From contig NZ_PYBV01000047.1 in assembly GCF_003205615.1 (NCBI RefSeq), positions 41,913 to 88,038 of the forward strand: DNA of 46,126 bases. Direction: 5' to 3'. Below, piece by piece: positions 32,296 through 40,357 of this stretch. The DNA is from Micromonospora arborensis (GTDB lineage: Bacteria > Actinomycetota > Actinomycetes > Mycobacteriales > Micromonosporaceae). The stretch's first letter is position 1. The number at the start of each line of letters is the position of its first letter. A program made the position numbers and the translations under genes. The notes beneath the pieces are model-generated. The model was not told the DNA's origin. It saw nothing but the letters and a program-made list of their open reading frames with translations, and ran no database searches.

Positions 32296-32707
32296 CAGAT
32301 ACCGCTCACCGTAACCCCGATGCCAGCTTCCCTCGGCTCACTGCCCAGTCCACGTGCCCAGGGTGCCACCCGGCTCGGTTCTGAGCGGCGAGGATGGGCA
32401 AACAGCCGCTGACCGGGTCTGGCTTGAACAGCTGCGCTCAGGGTGGGGGTGGCGACCGATGAGGTGACCGCGGTCTGACCATGAGTCCGTCAGGCCATCG
32501 CGTCCAGATCCACCTCCTTGCGCAGCGCGGGCAGGGCGAACGCGAGCAAGGCGGCGGCCAGGGTGAGGCAGGCACCCACAAATCGATTTTGAGTACGTCT
32601 CCAGCATCGGCATCGTGGTGCTCGGCATAGCGAGGCGGCCAGTGGCCGGACAACAGAGGCACAACCAGGGCAGATTGGATGAGCAGTCCGGCGGGTAGGT
32701 ACTGGAC
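32296..32707. other. 412-nt gap with gene debris
   Basis: On the minus strand, 32490-32585 encodes a tail reading RFVGACLTLAAALLAFALP then ALRKEVDLDAMA and a stop. It resembles the last helix and tail of an MFS transporter. On the plus strand, 32589-32700 reads FEYVSSIGIVVLGIARRP and continues to a stop, like the tail of another membrane protein. The two tails abut, so this looks like a junction between two deletions. No promoter or terminator is evident. Confidence 0.35.
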
Positions 32708-32986
32708 ATGGCGAAAAATGATGCGATTTTGGTGGGTGGCCCGCGCGATGGAAGCCAGTACGTGGCCGAGGATGCCGGGCTGGTGGAGTTGGAGATCGAG
32801 GGCCTGATCCACCGTTATATCCACACGAGCCAGCACCGTCAGATCGATGGTGCCGAATTACGGGTCTACAACTACGACGGCGAGGTCTCGCCACAGGGTG
32901 CCCAGTCCGGAGTCGAAAACGCTCAGGACCGTGCGATGTCGCCGGGTCCTGACGCAGGACACTCCCCGGCTGATTCGCACAGCTGA
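32708..32986 (+). CDS. small hypothetical protein
   Basis: A 92-residue protein beginning MAKNDAILVGGPRDGSQYVA. The first 60 residues have a compact beta pattern (VELEIEGLIHRYIHT, then LRVYNYDGEV). They resemble small conserved hypotheticals of actinomycetes and their phages. The last 30 residues are low-complexity. There is no strong ribosome site. It lies next to gene debris on one side and the diacylglycerol kinase-like gene on the other. No function can be given. Confidence 0.6.
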   Translation: MAKNDAILVGGPRDGSQYVAEDAGLVELEIEGLIHRYIHTSQHRQIDGAELRVYNYDGEVSPQGAQSGVENAQDRAMSPGPDAGHSPADSHS

Positions 32987-33056
32987 CAGCGAGGCTCGCC
33001 GTATTCCCGCAGTTGGGCCGGTGACCGCCTCTCGATAGGCTGGTCACCGGCTCGCA

Positions 33057-33083
33057 AGCTTCACCGCGGGCAAGCCCGCGAAG
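33057..33083 (-). terminator. hairpin after the diacylglycerol kinase-like gene
   Basis: CGCGGGC (33065-33071) pairs perfectly with GCCCGCG (33074-33080), so that 6 bp close on a 4-nt loop. GCTT/AAGC outside can add further pairs. It sits about 40 nt beyond the stop of the minus-strand kinase-like gene. It also lies 80 nt downstream of the plus-strand small gene, so it could serve both. Confidence 0.5.
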
Positions 33084-33121
33084 CACCCCTCGTTCTCCGG
33101 GCCACCGGAAGGGCCCCGGAA

Positions 33122-34054
33122 TCAGGCCGCAGACTCGGGGCAGCAGACGGTGAGCGCGCCGGGCACCGAGCGAACCTTGAGTTTCCGAGTCGCCGCGCGC
33201 GCCCCGCCGTCGAGCTCGTACGTGCGTGGCACGTCGAGGCGGACCGTTACCCGGTGACCGCGGGTGATCCGGATGAAGGGCGAGTCCGTCGATCGGCCGA
33301 CGGCCATTCGGCCGAGGGCGCGAGCCCACTCGATGGCCCCACTCGCGGTCGACACGCCCACCTCCAGACAGCCGTCGTCGGGACGCGCGTCGTCGAAGGC
33401 GGGGATGCCCCCGGTGATCGTCCCGACGTTGCCGAAGAGCACACAGCTCGCTTCGCCATCGAACCAGGTCACCCCGTCGACCCGGATCCGGGTGTGCGTC
33501 AACTCGCCCCGGACGTGGCGCAGCCCCGTCCACACGTACGCCAGCCGCCCGAGTCGGCCCTTGAGTTCCCGGTCCGCCTCACGGATCAGGTCGCCGTCGA
33601 ACCCGGCCCCGGCCATCACCGCGAAGTGCTCGCCGTTGAGCCGACCCAGATCGAGCCGACGCCGCCGACCGCACAGGCCGATCCGCACCGCCTCGGCGAG
33701 GTTCTCGGGGATGTCGACGTTGGCTGCGAGGAGGTTCGCGGTGCCGGCCGGCAGGATCGCCATCGGCGTCCCGGTGCCGGCGAGCGTGTCCGCACAGCGC
33801 TGCACCATGCCGTCCCCACCCCACACGAAGACCAGCTCGGCGTCCTTTTTCAGCGCCTTACTGACCTTCTTGCGGGCTTTACGGCTCTTGGACACCTCGT
33901 ACCAGAGCACGTCCTCGACACCGGCGGCGGCCAGGGTCGCGCGCAGCTCATCGAGGCCGCCACCCAGGTTCTTACGGCGGTGGGCGACCACCGCGACCCG
34001 GCCCGGCCGCGTGACGGTTTCGGGCGGGGCTACGGCCGTGGCGCTTGTGCTCAT
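33122..34054 (-). CDS. diacylglycerol kinase-family lipid kinase
   Basis: A 310-residue cytoplasmic protein of the DagK/YegS-like family. The ATP-binding glycine motif is WGGDGMVQR (about 78-86), followed by LPAGTANLLA (about 101-110), the usual G-T-x-N signature. GAGFDGDLIREAD and FGNVGTITGGIPAFDDA are further conserved blocks. The family phosphorylates diacylglycerol, sphingosine or related lipids; the exact substrate is open. A basic KSRKARKKVSKALKK patch near 56-70 suggests contact with the membrane. ATG 34054 is chosen by family length. Confidence 0.85.
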   Translation of the reverse strand: MSTSATAVAPPETVTRPGRVAVVAHRRKNLGGGLDELRATLAAAGVEDVLWYEVSKSRKARKKVSKALKKDAELVFVWGGDGMVQRCADTLAGTGTPMAILPAGTANLLAANVDIPENLAEAVRIGLCGRRRRLDLGRLNGEHFAVMAGAGFDGDLIREADRELKGRLGRLAYVWTGLRHVRGELTHTRIRVDGVTWFDGEASCVLFGNVGTITGGIPAFDDARPDDGCLEVGVSTASGAIEWARALGRMAVGRSTDSPFIRITRGHRVTVRLDVPRTYELDGGARAATRKLKVRSVPGALTVCCPESAA

Positions 34055-34220
34055 GGCAACCGGTGATACCCAGCCGGCCGATCCGGTACGCCTCGGGGGT
34101 TGGCCCCGAGCGTCGCGACCGGGCGGCCTCCGTCGACGTCCCGGAGCGCGTTTCGGGCTGCGGGCGGAGGGGCATCCCATCCGCGCCCGCATTGCCTTGC
34201 GCATTCTCGAGGAGCAGCAC

Positions 34221-35069
34221 ATGAGCGATGACCAGCAGTCCGAGCCGCAACAGCGCCCGCCCGGCACCCTGGACGTGATGCGCCGCAAACCGGATCACGG
34301 TGAGGAGTCCTACCGCGGCTCGGGGCGCCTGACCGGCAAGAAGGCCATCATCACCGGCGGCGACAGCGGCATCGGCCGAGCGGTGGCGATCGCGTTCGCC
34401 CGCGAAGGTGCCGACGTGCTGATCTCCTACCTCAACGAGCACGAGGACGCCCACCAGACGGCGAAGCTCGTCCAGGAGGCCGGTCGCCGGGCGGTCCTCG
34501 TCACGGGCGACCTACGCGACGCCGCGCAGTGTCAGACCGTGGTGGACCAGGCCGTCGCCGAACTCGGCGGCATCGACATCCTCGTCAACAACGCGGCCTA
34601 CCAGATGACCCACGAGACCGTCGAGGAGGTCACCGACGAGGAGTGGCAGCACACCTTCGACGTCAACATCACCGCCATGTTCCGGCTCGTCCGCGCCGCC
34701 CTCCCCCACCTCGGCCAGGGCGCGTCGATCATCAACACCAGCTCCATCAACTCCGACCAGCCACGCCCGACGCTCCTGCCCTACGCGACCACCAAGGGAG
34801 CGATCGCGAACTTCACGGCCGGGTTGGCGCAGATGCTCGGCGAACGCGGCATCCGGGTCAACAGCGTCGCCCCGGGCCCGATCTGGACCCCGCTGATCCC
34901 GTCCACCATGCCACCGGAGCAGGTCGAGCAGTTCGGCAAGAACACACCGCTGGGACGTCCCGGCCAGCCGAAGGAAGTCGCCCCCGCATACGTACTCCTC
35001 GCCTCCGACGAGGCCAGCTACATCTCCGGGGCGATCATCCCGGTCACCGGAGGCAAGCCGATCCTCTAA
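34221..35069 (+). CDS. SDR oxidoreductase, YghA-like
   Basis: A 282-residue short-chain dehydrogenase of the classical type with a 38-residue N-terminal extension. The extension (EPQQRPPGTLDVM, KPDHGEESYRG) is the mark of the YghA/general stress protein 39 group. The cofactor motif is TGGDSGIG (45-52), NNAAYQ is at 123-128, and the catalytic residues are Ser174/Ser175 (NTSSIN), Tyr188 and Lys192 (PYATTKGA). GAGGAG precedes the ATG. The C-terminus SGAIIPVTGGKPIL is complete. A deleted copy of this gene follows 160 nt later. Confidence 0.9.
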   Translation: MSDDQQSEPQQRPPGTLDVMRRKPDHGEESYRGSGRLTGKKAIITGGDSGIGRAVAIAFAREGADVLISYLNEHEDAHQTAKLVQEAGRRAVLVTGDLRDAAQCQTVVDQAVAELGGIDILVNNAAYQMTHETVEEVTDEEWQHTFDVNITAMFRLVRAALPHLGQGASIINTSSINSDQPRPTLLPYATTKGAIANFTAGLAQMLGERGIRVNSVAPGPIWTPLIPSTMPPEQVEQFGKNTPLGRPGQPKEVAPAYVLLASDEASYISGAIIPVTGGKPIL

Positions 35070-35230
35070 CTTTGCCACCACCTTCCAGCGCGACCCTGAT
35101 CGAGCGAGGCCTGACCGCAACGCCGCACTCAACCTGGCCCCTGGCGGGTGCGACTCGTGTCCTGGTCCAGGTTGTCGCCGTTCCGAATTCGTCGCGTTTG
35201 GCAAGGATCGTGCCTGGGCATCGAGGATGC

Positions 35231-35431
35231 ATGTCCGATTTGCAGGAGTCGGAGCCGCAGCAGTCACCGCCGAGCACGCCGACGGCGGTGGCTGCCCAGC
35301 CCGATGACGGTTTGGACACCCACCGTCTGGGACGGCCCGGCCATCCCACGGGGGTCGCGCCGGCGTACGTGCTGCTCGCCTGCGACGAGGCCCGCTACAG
35401 CCCCGGCACCGGCAGCAAGCCCTTCCTCTAG
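35231..35431 (+). pseudogene. 66-residue internally deleted copy of the SDR gene
   Basis: The first 27 residues (MSDLQESEPQQSPPS, then AVAAQPDDG) track the N-terminus of the SDR (MSDDQQSEPQQRPPG, then VMRRKPDHG). The last 34 (LGRPGHPTGVAPAYVLLACD, then EARYSPGTGSKPFL) track its C-terminus. The 220 residues between, with the cofactor site and catalytic Tyr-Lys, are gone, yet one open frame remains with start and stop. A dehydrogenase activity is impossible. It may be a relic of tandem duplication or a small protein that retains the oligomer-contact tail. No strong ribosome site is seen. Confidence 0.7.
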
Positions 35432-35447
35432 TTGAACGGAGTCGACC

Positions 35448-35768
35448 ATGCCCGCAGGATCCAGCCCCAAGCGGGAGCGCCAGTACGAACACATCAAGAC
35501 CAGCGCCAAGAAGCGCGGCGAGTCCGCCAGCCGGGCCGAGGAGATCGCGGCGCGGACCGTGAACAAGGAACGTGCCCGCGCTGGCGAGTCACGCACCGCC
35601 AGCAACTCGTCCACCAAGGACGTGTCCTCGGGACACCGCGGCGGCAAGCGCTCCCACTCTGGCGCTCAGGGCCGCACCAAGGAGCAGCTCTACAACGAGG
35701 CCAAGAAGCGCAACATCAAGGGACGTTCGAGCATGACGAAGGCCCAACTGGAACGCGCTCTGTCCTGA
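35448..35768 (+). CDS. basic 'plasmid stabilization'-type protein with Rho-N/SAP-like tail
   Basis: A 106-residue, strongly basic, Ser/Lys/Arg-rich protein. The N-terminus MPAGSSPKRERQYEHIKTSA and the segment RAEEIAARTVNKERA are characteristic of proteins commonly annotated as plasmid stabilization protein. The C-terminus TKEQLYNEAKKRNIKG followed by RSSMTKAQLERAL has the helix-extended-helix pattern of Rho N-terminal/SAP-like nucleic acid-binding motifs. The stabilization name is a database label; binding to DNA or RNA is the supportable inference. It starts 16 nt after the deleted SDR copy and may share its transcript. Confidence 0.8.
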   Translation: MPAGSSPKRERQYEHIKTSAKKRGESASRAEEIAARTVNKERARAGESRTASNSSTKDVSSGHRGGKRSHSGAQGRTKEQLYNEAKKRNIKGRSSMTKAQLERALS

Positions 35769-36067
35769 TCGCGAGCACAAAGGTCCGCGCCAAGTCAGTG
35801 CCGAACGAACAACCGGCATCCTGATCTTGAAGGTGGTAGACCCGAGCACGGGGACGGCATCTCGTCGCATCGATGCCCTACGAAGCTTCGGTGACCCGGT
35901 CGATCGGGGCTTGGGCCACGTGGCGGGTGAGCACCTCGAAGTGGCCGGTCGTGCGGACGCGCCGCCGGCATGGGCCGGTCACCGGTGGATAGGCTCTTCC
36001 CGTCCTGCCGCGCACGGGTCGTGCCTCCCTCCCCGCACGGGACGCGGGATGCCGACGGAGGAATTCG
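35769..36067. other. 299-nt gap, nothing recognisable
   Basis: No ORF with family likeness, clear hairpin or promoter was found. A GGAGG at about 36056 belongs to the next gene. Confidence 0.5.
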
Positions 36068-36367
36068 ATGACGGAACGAGAGCTCCCCGCGCTGACCCGC
36101 GCCGAGCAGGAACTCGTGGACCGCTACCTGCGCATCATCGACCTGGTGGCCCGCCTCAACCCGGCTCGGGACAGCGGTCACTTCGACGCACGGGGTTGCG
36201 TCCTTGCCGCGCAGGCGCTGGTTGCGGAGGCCAGGGCGATCGGCGTGGCGGCGGAAACCATGCTCGAACGCGGCGAGGACGAGTTGCACGCCGCGACGCT
36301 GGCCCGCGCGATGCGCGCCCTCGACGGCGAGCGCCGCATCGCGCGGCTACGGCTGCCCGAGAACTGA
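36068..36367 (+). CDS. small helical hypothetical protein
   Basis: A 99-residue protein rich in Ala, Arg, Glu and Leu, expected to be almost all helix: LTRAEQELVDRYLRIIDLVA near the start, LAAQALVAEARAIGVAAETM in the middle. There are no membrane segments. A GGAGG site 8 nt before the ATG supports it as real. I know no family. It is monocistronic as far as can be seen, and the next gene carries its own operator-like element. Confidence 0.65.
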   Translation: MTERELPALTRAEQELVDRYLRIIDLVARLNPARDSGHFDARGCVLAAQALVAEARAIGVAAETMLERGEDELHAATLARAMRALDGERRIARLRLPEN

Positions 36368-36495
36368 ACGTCGCGCACCCGGAGAGGAGCGGGTTGCACG
36401 GGAAGAGGCAGCGGCTGGCCGTGGACTGACGAACGCGAAGGGTCACGGGACGCCGGATCGTCATCATCGACGGCCGGGGACGGTGCACACACCGC

Positions 36496-36515
36496 GTATA
36501 CACACTATGTATAGT
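36496..36515 (+). promoter_or_regulatory. palindrome and -10 box before the PadR gene
   Basis: TATACA (36497-36502) and TGTATA (36508-36513) form an inverted repeat with a 5-nt spacer, the usual appearance of PadR operators. TATAGT at 36510-36515 could be the -10 box. It lies only 8 nt before the ATG at 36524, which has no ribosome site, so the transcript is probably leaderless. A bound PadR protein would cover the -10 box and the start. Confidence 0.6.
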
Positions 36516-36523
36516 CGCCGACC

Positions 36524-37114
36524 ATGTCCATTGGTCAGACCTTCCTGGGCCTGCTGGAGAGCAGCCCCCGGCACGGTTACGAGCTGAAACGGCTTTACGA
36601 CGAGCGCTTCGGCCAGGGCCGGCCCCTGCACTACGGCCAGGTCTACGCGACCTTGGCCCGCCTTCTGAAGAGCGGCCTGGTAGAGGTCGACGGGGTAGAA
36701 CCCGGTGCCGGCCCCGAGCGGAAGCGCTACGCCATCACGGCCGCCGGTGTCACCGACGTGGGGCAGTGGCTGGGTCAGCCCGAGAAACCGGACGTCTACC
36801 TGCAGAACATCCTCTACGCGAAGGTGGTGCTCGGCCTGCTCACCGGTCGTGACGCCACCGACATCCTGGACGTGCAACGCACCGCGCACTTGAAGGTCAT
36901 GCGGGAACTGACCCGCCGCAAGACCAGCGGGGACCTTGCCGACGAGCTCATCTGCGACTTCGCGTTGTTCCATCTTGAGGCCGACCTGCGCTGGTTGGAA
37001 CTGACTGCCGCTCGGCTCGATCAGCTCGCCGCGACACTGGCGGGCACCCAGACCGTGGGCGCTGGGACGCCCACCCACGACACCTCCGAACGGCGTGACG
37101 GGAGCCTGGCATGA
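36524..37114 (+). CDS. PadR-family regulator of the ABC transporter operon
   Basis: A 196-residue PadR protein. The winged helix covers about 8-80: LGLLESSPRHGYELKRLYDE, YGQVYATLARLLKSGLVEV, and RKRYAITAAGVTDV. A C-terminal helical dimerisation domain follows (Vir C-terminal-like, about 90-180). Such proteins repress neighbouring drug or peptide transporters and release DNA on binding the drug. Its stop overlaps the ATG of the ATPase gene by ATGA. A palindrome just upstream suggests autoregulation. Confidence 0.9.
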   Translation: MSIGQTFLGLLESSPRHGYELKRLYDERFGQGRPLHYGQVYATLARLLKSGLVEVDGVEPGAGPERKRYAITAAGVTDVGQWLGQPEKPDVYLQNILYAKVVLGLLTGRDATDILDVQRTAHLKVMRELTRRKTSGDLADELICDFALFHLEADLRWLELTAARLDQLAATLAGTQTVGAGTPTHDTSERRDGSLA

Positions 37115-37812
37115 TCACGTCCAGCCCTGGTGAGCAGCCGCTGCTCTCCGGAATCGACCTGCGCAAGACCTACGGATCCACCCAGGCACTCAGCGGTGCC
37201 ACGTTTCATGTCCGGGCCGGCGAGGTGGTCGCCATCATGGGCTCCTCCGGTTCCGGCAAGTCGACGCTGCTGCACTGTCTGGCCGGGATCGTCCGGCCAG
37301 ACGGCGGCGAGGTCCACTACCAGGGCAGGCAGTTCGGCGCGATGTCCGACACCGAACGAAGCGCACTTCGGCGCGGCGACTTCGGCTTCGTCTTCCAGTT
37401 CGGCCAACTGGTGCCCGAACTGACCTGTGTGGAAAACGTCGCACTACCGTTGAGACTGAACGGATCACGCCGCCACGAGGCGGAACGCCGGGCAACGGAG
37501 TGGCTGGCCCGCCTCGAGGTCGCCGACGTGGCCGCGAAGCGCCCCGGTGAGATCTCCGGCGGCCAGGGGCAGCGGGTGGCTGTGGCCCGGGCCCTGGTGG
37601 CGGAGCCTCGGGTCGTCTTCGCCGACGAGCCGACTGGCGCCTTGGATTCACTCAATGGCGAGCGGGTGATGCGGCTGCTCACCGGGGCTGCCCGGCAGAC
37701 CGGCGCCGCCGTGGTTCTGGTAACTCACGAGGCGCGCGTTGCCGCGTACGCCGATCGGGAAGTGGTGATGCGCGACGGTCACACCCGCGAGTCCCTGCTG
37801 GCGGAGCGGTGA
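37111..37812 (+). CDS. ABC transporter ATPase (MacB/LolD type)
   Basis: A 233-residue ATPase. Walker A is MGSSGSGKSTLL (about 46-57), Q-loop VFQFGQLVPELT, signature ISGGQGQR (about 149-156), Walker B VVFADEPTGALD, and switch His in VTHEARVAAY. ADEPTGALDS and the overall length place it with the MacB/LolD/FtsE-type partners of FtsX-like permeases. It overlaps the PadR gene upstream and the permease downstream (GTGA), so it surely acts with that permease. Confidence 0.92.
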   Translation: MITSSPGEQPLLSGIDLRKTYGSTQALSGATFHVRAGEVVAIMGSSGSGKSTLLHCLAGIVRPDGGEVHYQGRQFGAMSDTERSALRRGDFGFVFQFGQLVPELTCVENVALPLRLNGSRRHEAERRATEWLARLEVADVAAKRPGEISGGQGQRVAVARALVAEPRVVFADEPTGALDSLNGERVMRLLTGAARQTGAAVVLVTHEARVAAYADREVVMRDGHTRESLLAER

Positions 37813-40157
37813 CCCCGCGGCGACGCGGCCCGAACTGGGCTGCGGACCTCGCCCTCGGCGCCCGGCTGGTCTTCGCCGGAGGCCGGCACGGTCTGCTCCG
37901 GACGTTGCTGACCGCGCTCGGCGTCGGCCTTGGCGTGGCGCTGCTGTTGGCCAGCACCTCGATCACCACCATGGTCCACGCCCGCTCGGAGCGGACCGCC
38001 GCACGCAACGACCAGCCCACCGGCAACCAGCCCGAGGCTTCGGAGCGGACCCTGCTGGTCGCCGAAACAGACACCGTCTTCCGAGACCGACAAATCCGCG
38101 GTCGCCTGCTACAGGCCGACGGTGCACACCCACCGGCACCACCGGGCGTGACCTCGGTGCCCCGGCCCGGACAACTGGTGGTCTCCCCCGCCCTGGCCAA
38201 ACTGCTCAACTCGCCCGAGGGCGCGCTGCTGCGGCCCCGTCTCCACCAACAGATCGTCGGTACCATCGCCGACTCCGGGCTCGCCGGCCCGCACGAATAC
38301 GCCTACTACCTCGGCACCGACCAACTCCACGACAGCCCTCGAACGCTGCGGATCGACCACTTCGGAGGCGGAGAACCCAGCACCGGACTCGACGCGGTGC
38401 TCGCGCTGCTGGTCCTCATCGCCTCCGTGGTGCTGCTCCTGCCCGTGGCCGTCTTCATCGCCGCCGCCGCACGGTTCGGCAGCGACACCCGCGATCGACG
38501 GTTGGCCGCGTTGCGGCTGATCGGCGCGGACGCCGCGATGACCCGCCGGGTCGCCGCCGGAGAGGCCCTGGTTGGGGCCATGTTCGGGCTGCTGGTCGGC
38601 GCGCTGATCTTCCTGCCGGCCCGGCACCTCGTGGAGACGGTCACCATTGCGGGGTTCAGCAGCTTTACCGAGGACCTGCAACCTGATCCCGTCCTCGCCA
38701 CACTGCTCGTGCTGGCCGTGCCGGCCACCGCCGTCGGTGTCTCCCAGCTCACGCTCCGCCGGATCGTCGTCGAACCGCTTGGCGTCGTACGCCGCTCCGC
38801 CGGGCGCCGCCGGCGGTCGTGGTGGCGGTTGGCGCTGCCCGCCCTCGGTGCCCTGCTGCTGCTCCCCCTACGCGGCGGCATCGAGGGGGCCAGCGGTGCC
38901 TTCAACCAGGTCCGGGTGGCCGCCGGGGTGCTGCTGCTGCTCGCCGGATTGACCGCGCTGCTGCCCTGGCTGATCGAGACAGCGGTCCGACGGATACACG
39001 GCGGCCCGGTCTCTTGGCAACTCGCGATCCGGCGACTACAACTCGACAGTGAAAGCTCGGCGCGGCTGGTCAGCGGAGTCGCGGTAGCGGTGGCCGGCGG
39101 TGTCGCGCTGCAGATGCTCTTCACCGGTGTCCAACACGGCTACGTACACGCCACCGACCAGGATGTGTCCCGGGCTCAAGCACAGGTGATGGTGCCCGGC
39201 ACGCTGACCGGGACGAACGCCGGTCAACTGGTCGCACGATTTCGGGCGGCGCCGGGAGTCGAGGCGGTCGTCGGCGTCTTCGACACCACGATGTCGCCGG
39301 TCGGCGTGCCGGCCGACGACCACGGCGAACGGCCGAGGCTCCTGCTACGCATCGGCGAGTGCGCGACCTTACGGGAGCTGGCCACCCTCGACCGGTGCAC
39401 GGACGGCGATGCCTTCAACGCCGTCGACGCCCAGTCGACGGAGCAGACCGCACCGGACCTGCCGGGCCGCGGCGGAGAGCTGGAAATTGGCGGCGAGGAC
39501 GGGGCCAACAGTGTTCGGTGGCGCCTACCGTCAGCCCTGCCGACCGTTCCGATCCGGGACGATCCCGGCGGCGGTCGAGCCAGCGCCATCCTCGCCACCC
39601 CGGGCGCACTGGACCTCCCCGCCCTACGGGGACTGGAAGCGAGGATCTTCCTCAACCTTGACCGTGCCCGCCCCGACAGCATCGAGCAAGCCCGCAACGT
39701 AGCCGCCGGCATCGATCCCAGCGCGCAGGTCCAGATATTGCAGGCGGTCCAGGAATCTGAACGATTCGGCCAGATCCGTCGGGGCCTCTTCGCGGGTGTG
39801 ACAGCCACCCTGCTGCTGCTCGGCGCGAGCCTGCTCGTCGGCATCCTGGACCAGCTGAGGGAACGGCGCCGCACGCTCGCGGCGTTGGTCGCGTTCGGCA
39901 CCCGCCGCACCACCCTGTCCTGGTCGATCCTCTGGCAGACCACCGTGCCGGTGCTGCTCGGCCTGGCCCTGGCTCTGGCCCTCGGCACTACCCTGGGCGC
40001 ACTCCTACTGGTCATGGCCGGCGAACCCGCACGTCTGGACTGGAACAGCATCGCCGGCATGTGCGCCGCCGCCGCAGCCGTCGTGCTTCTGGTGACGGCG
40101 GCAAGCCTGCCGGTGCTGTGGCGGCTGCTGCGCTTCAGCAACCTCCGCACCGAGTAG
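37809..40157 (+). CDS. FtsX-type ABC permease
   Basis: A 782-residue membrane protein with two FtsX-type cores. The first membrane segment is LLTALGVGLGVALLLAST (about 34-51), followed by a 140-residue soluble loop. A membrane block at about 190-320 and another at 345-440 follow. A large extracytoplasmic domain (about 450-660) leads to three final helices (LLLLGASLLVGIL, TVPVLLGLALALALGTTLGA, AAAAVVLLVTAASLPVLW). The CDS starts at GTG 37809. Such permeases with MacB-like ATPases move peptides or lipophilic compounds or act in antibiotic resistance; cargo is unknown. A strong hairpin ends the operon. Confidence 0.88.
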   Translation: MTPRRRGPNWAADLALGARLVFAGGRHGLLRTLLTALGVGLGVALLLASTSITTMVHARSERTAARNDQPTGNQPEASERTLLVAETDTVFRDRQIRGRLLQADGAHPPAPPGVTSVPRPGQLVVSPALAKLLNSPEGALLRPRLHQQIVGTIADSGLAGPHEYAYYLGTDQLHDSPRTLRIDHFGGGEPSTGLDAVLALLVLIASVVLLLPVAVFIAAAARFGSDTRDRRLAALRLIGADAAMTRRVAAGEALVGAMFGLLVGALIFLPARHLVETVTIAGFSSFTEDLQPDPVLATLLVLAVPATAVGVSQLTLRRIVVEPLGVVRRSAGRRRRSWWRLALPALGALLLLPLRGGIEGASGAFNQVRVAAGVLLLLAGLTALLPWLIETAVRRIHGGPVSWQLAIRRLQLDSESSARLVSGVAVAVAGGVALQMLFTGVQHGYVHATDQDVSRAQAQVMVPGTLTGTNAGQLVARFRAAPGVEAVVGVFDTTMSPVGVPADDHGERPRLLLRIGECATLRELATLDRCTDGDAFNAVDAQSTEQTAPDLPGRGGELEIGGEDGANSVRWRLPSALPTVPIRDDPGGGRASAILATPGALDLPALRGLEARIFLNLDRARPDSIEQARNVAAGIDPSAQVQILQAVQESERFGQIRRGLFAGVTATLLLLGASLLVGILDQLRERRRTLAALVAFGTRRTTLSWSILWQTTVPVLLGLALALALGTTLGALLLVMAGEPARLDWNSIAGMCAAAAAVVLLVTAASLPVLWRLLRFSNLRTE

Positions 40158-40159
40158 CC

Positions 40160-40202
40160 GGTGGGACCTTCCTGCCGTCCTGTGCGGCAGGAAGGACCCA
40201 CC
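40160..40202 (+). terminator. terminator of the PadR-ABC-FtsX operon
   Basis: An 18-bp stem with one A-A mismatch: the left arm GGTGGGACCTTCCTGCCG (40160-40177) pairs with the segment at 40185-40202, around a 7-nt loop. It begins 2 nt after the FtsX stop codon. There is no long U-tract. The stem strength and position make it a convincing intrinsic-type terminator for high-GC DNA. Confidence 0.8.
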
Positions 40203-40357
40203 CAGAGGGCAATTGACGCCGCGACGGCAGTTCGCACCTCTCCGTGTCGTGCAATGCATCGACGTGCCGTGAGAGGTACCCCACGTCGGAAGGCGCGTCA
40301 CTGTTGATCTCGCTCCTGACGTGCCGTCGGTGCTGTGCCGGCGTCTAGGCTGCCTGG

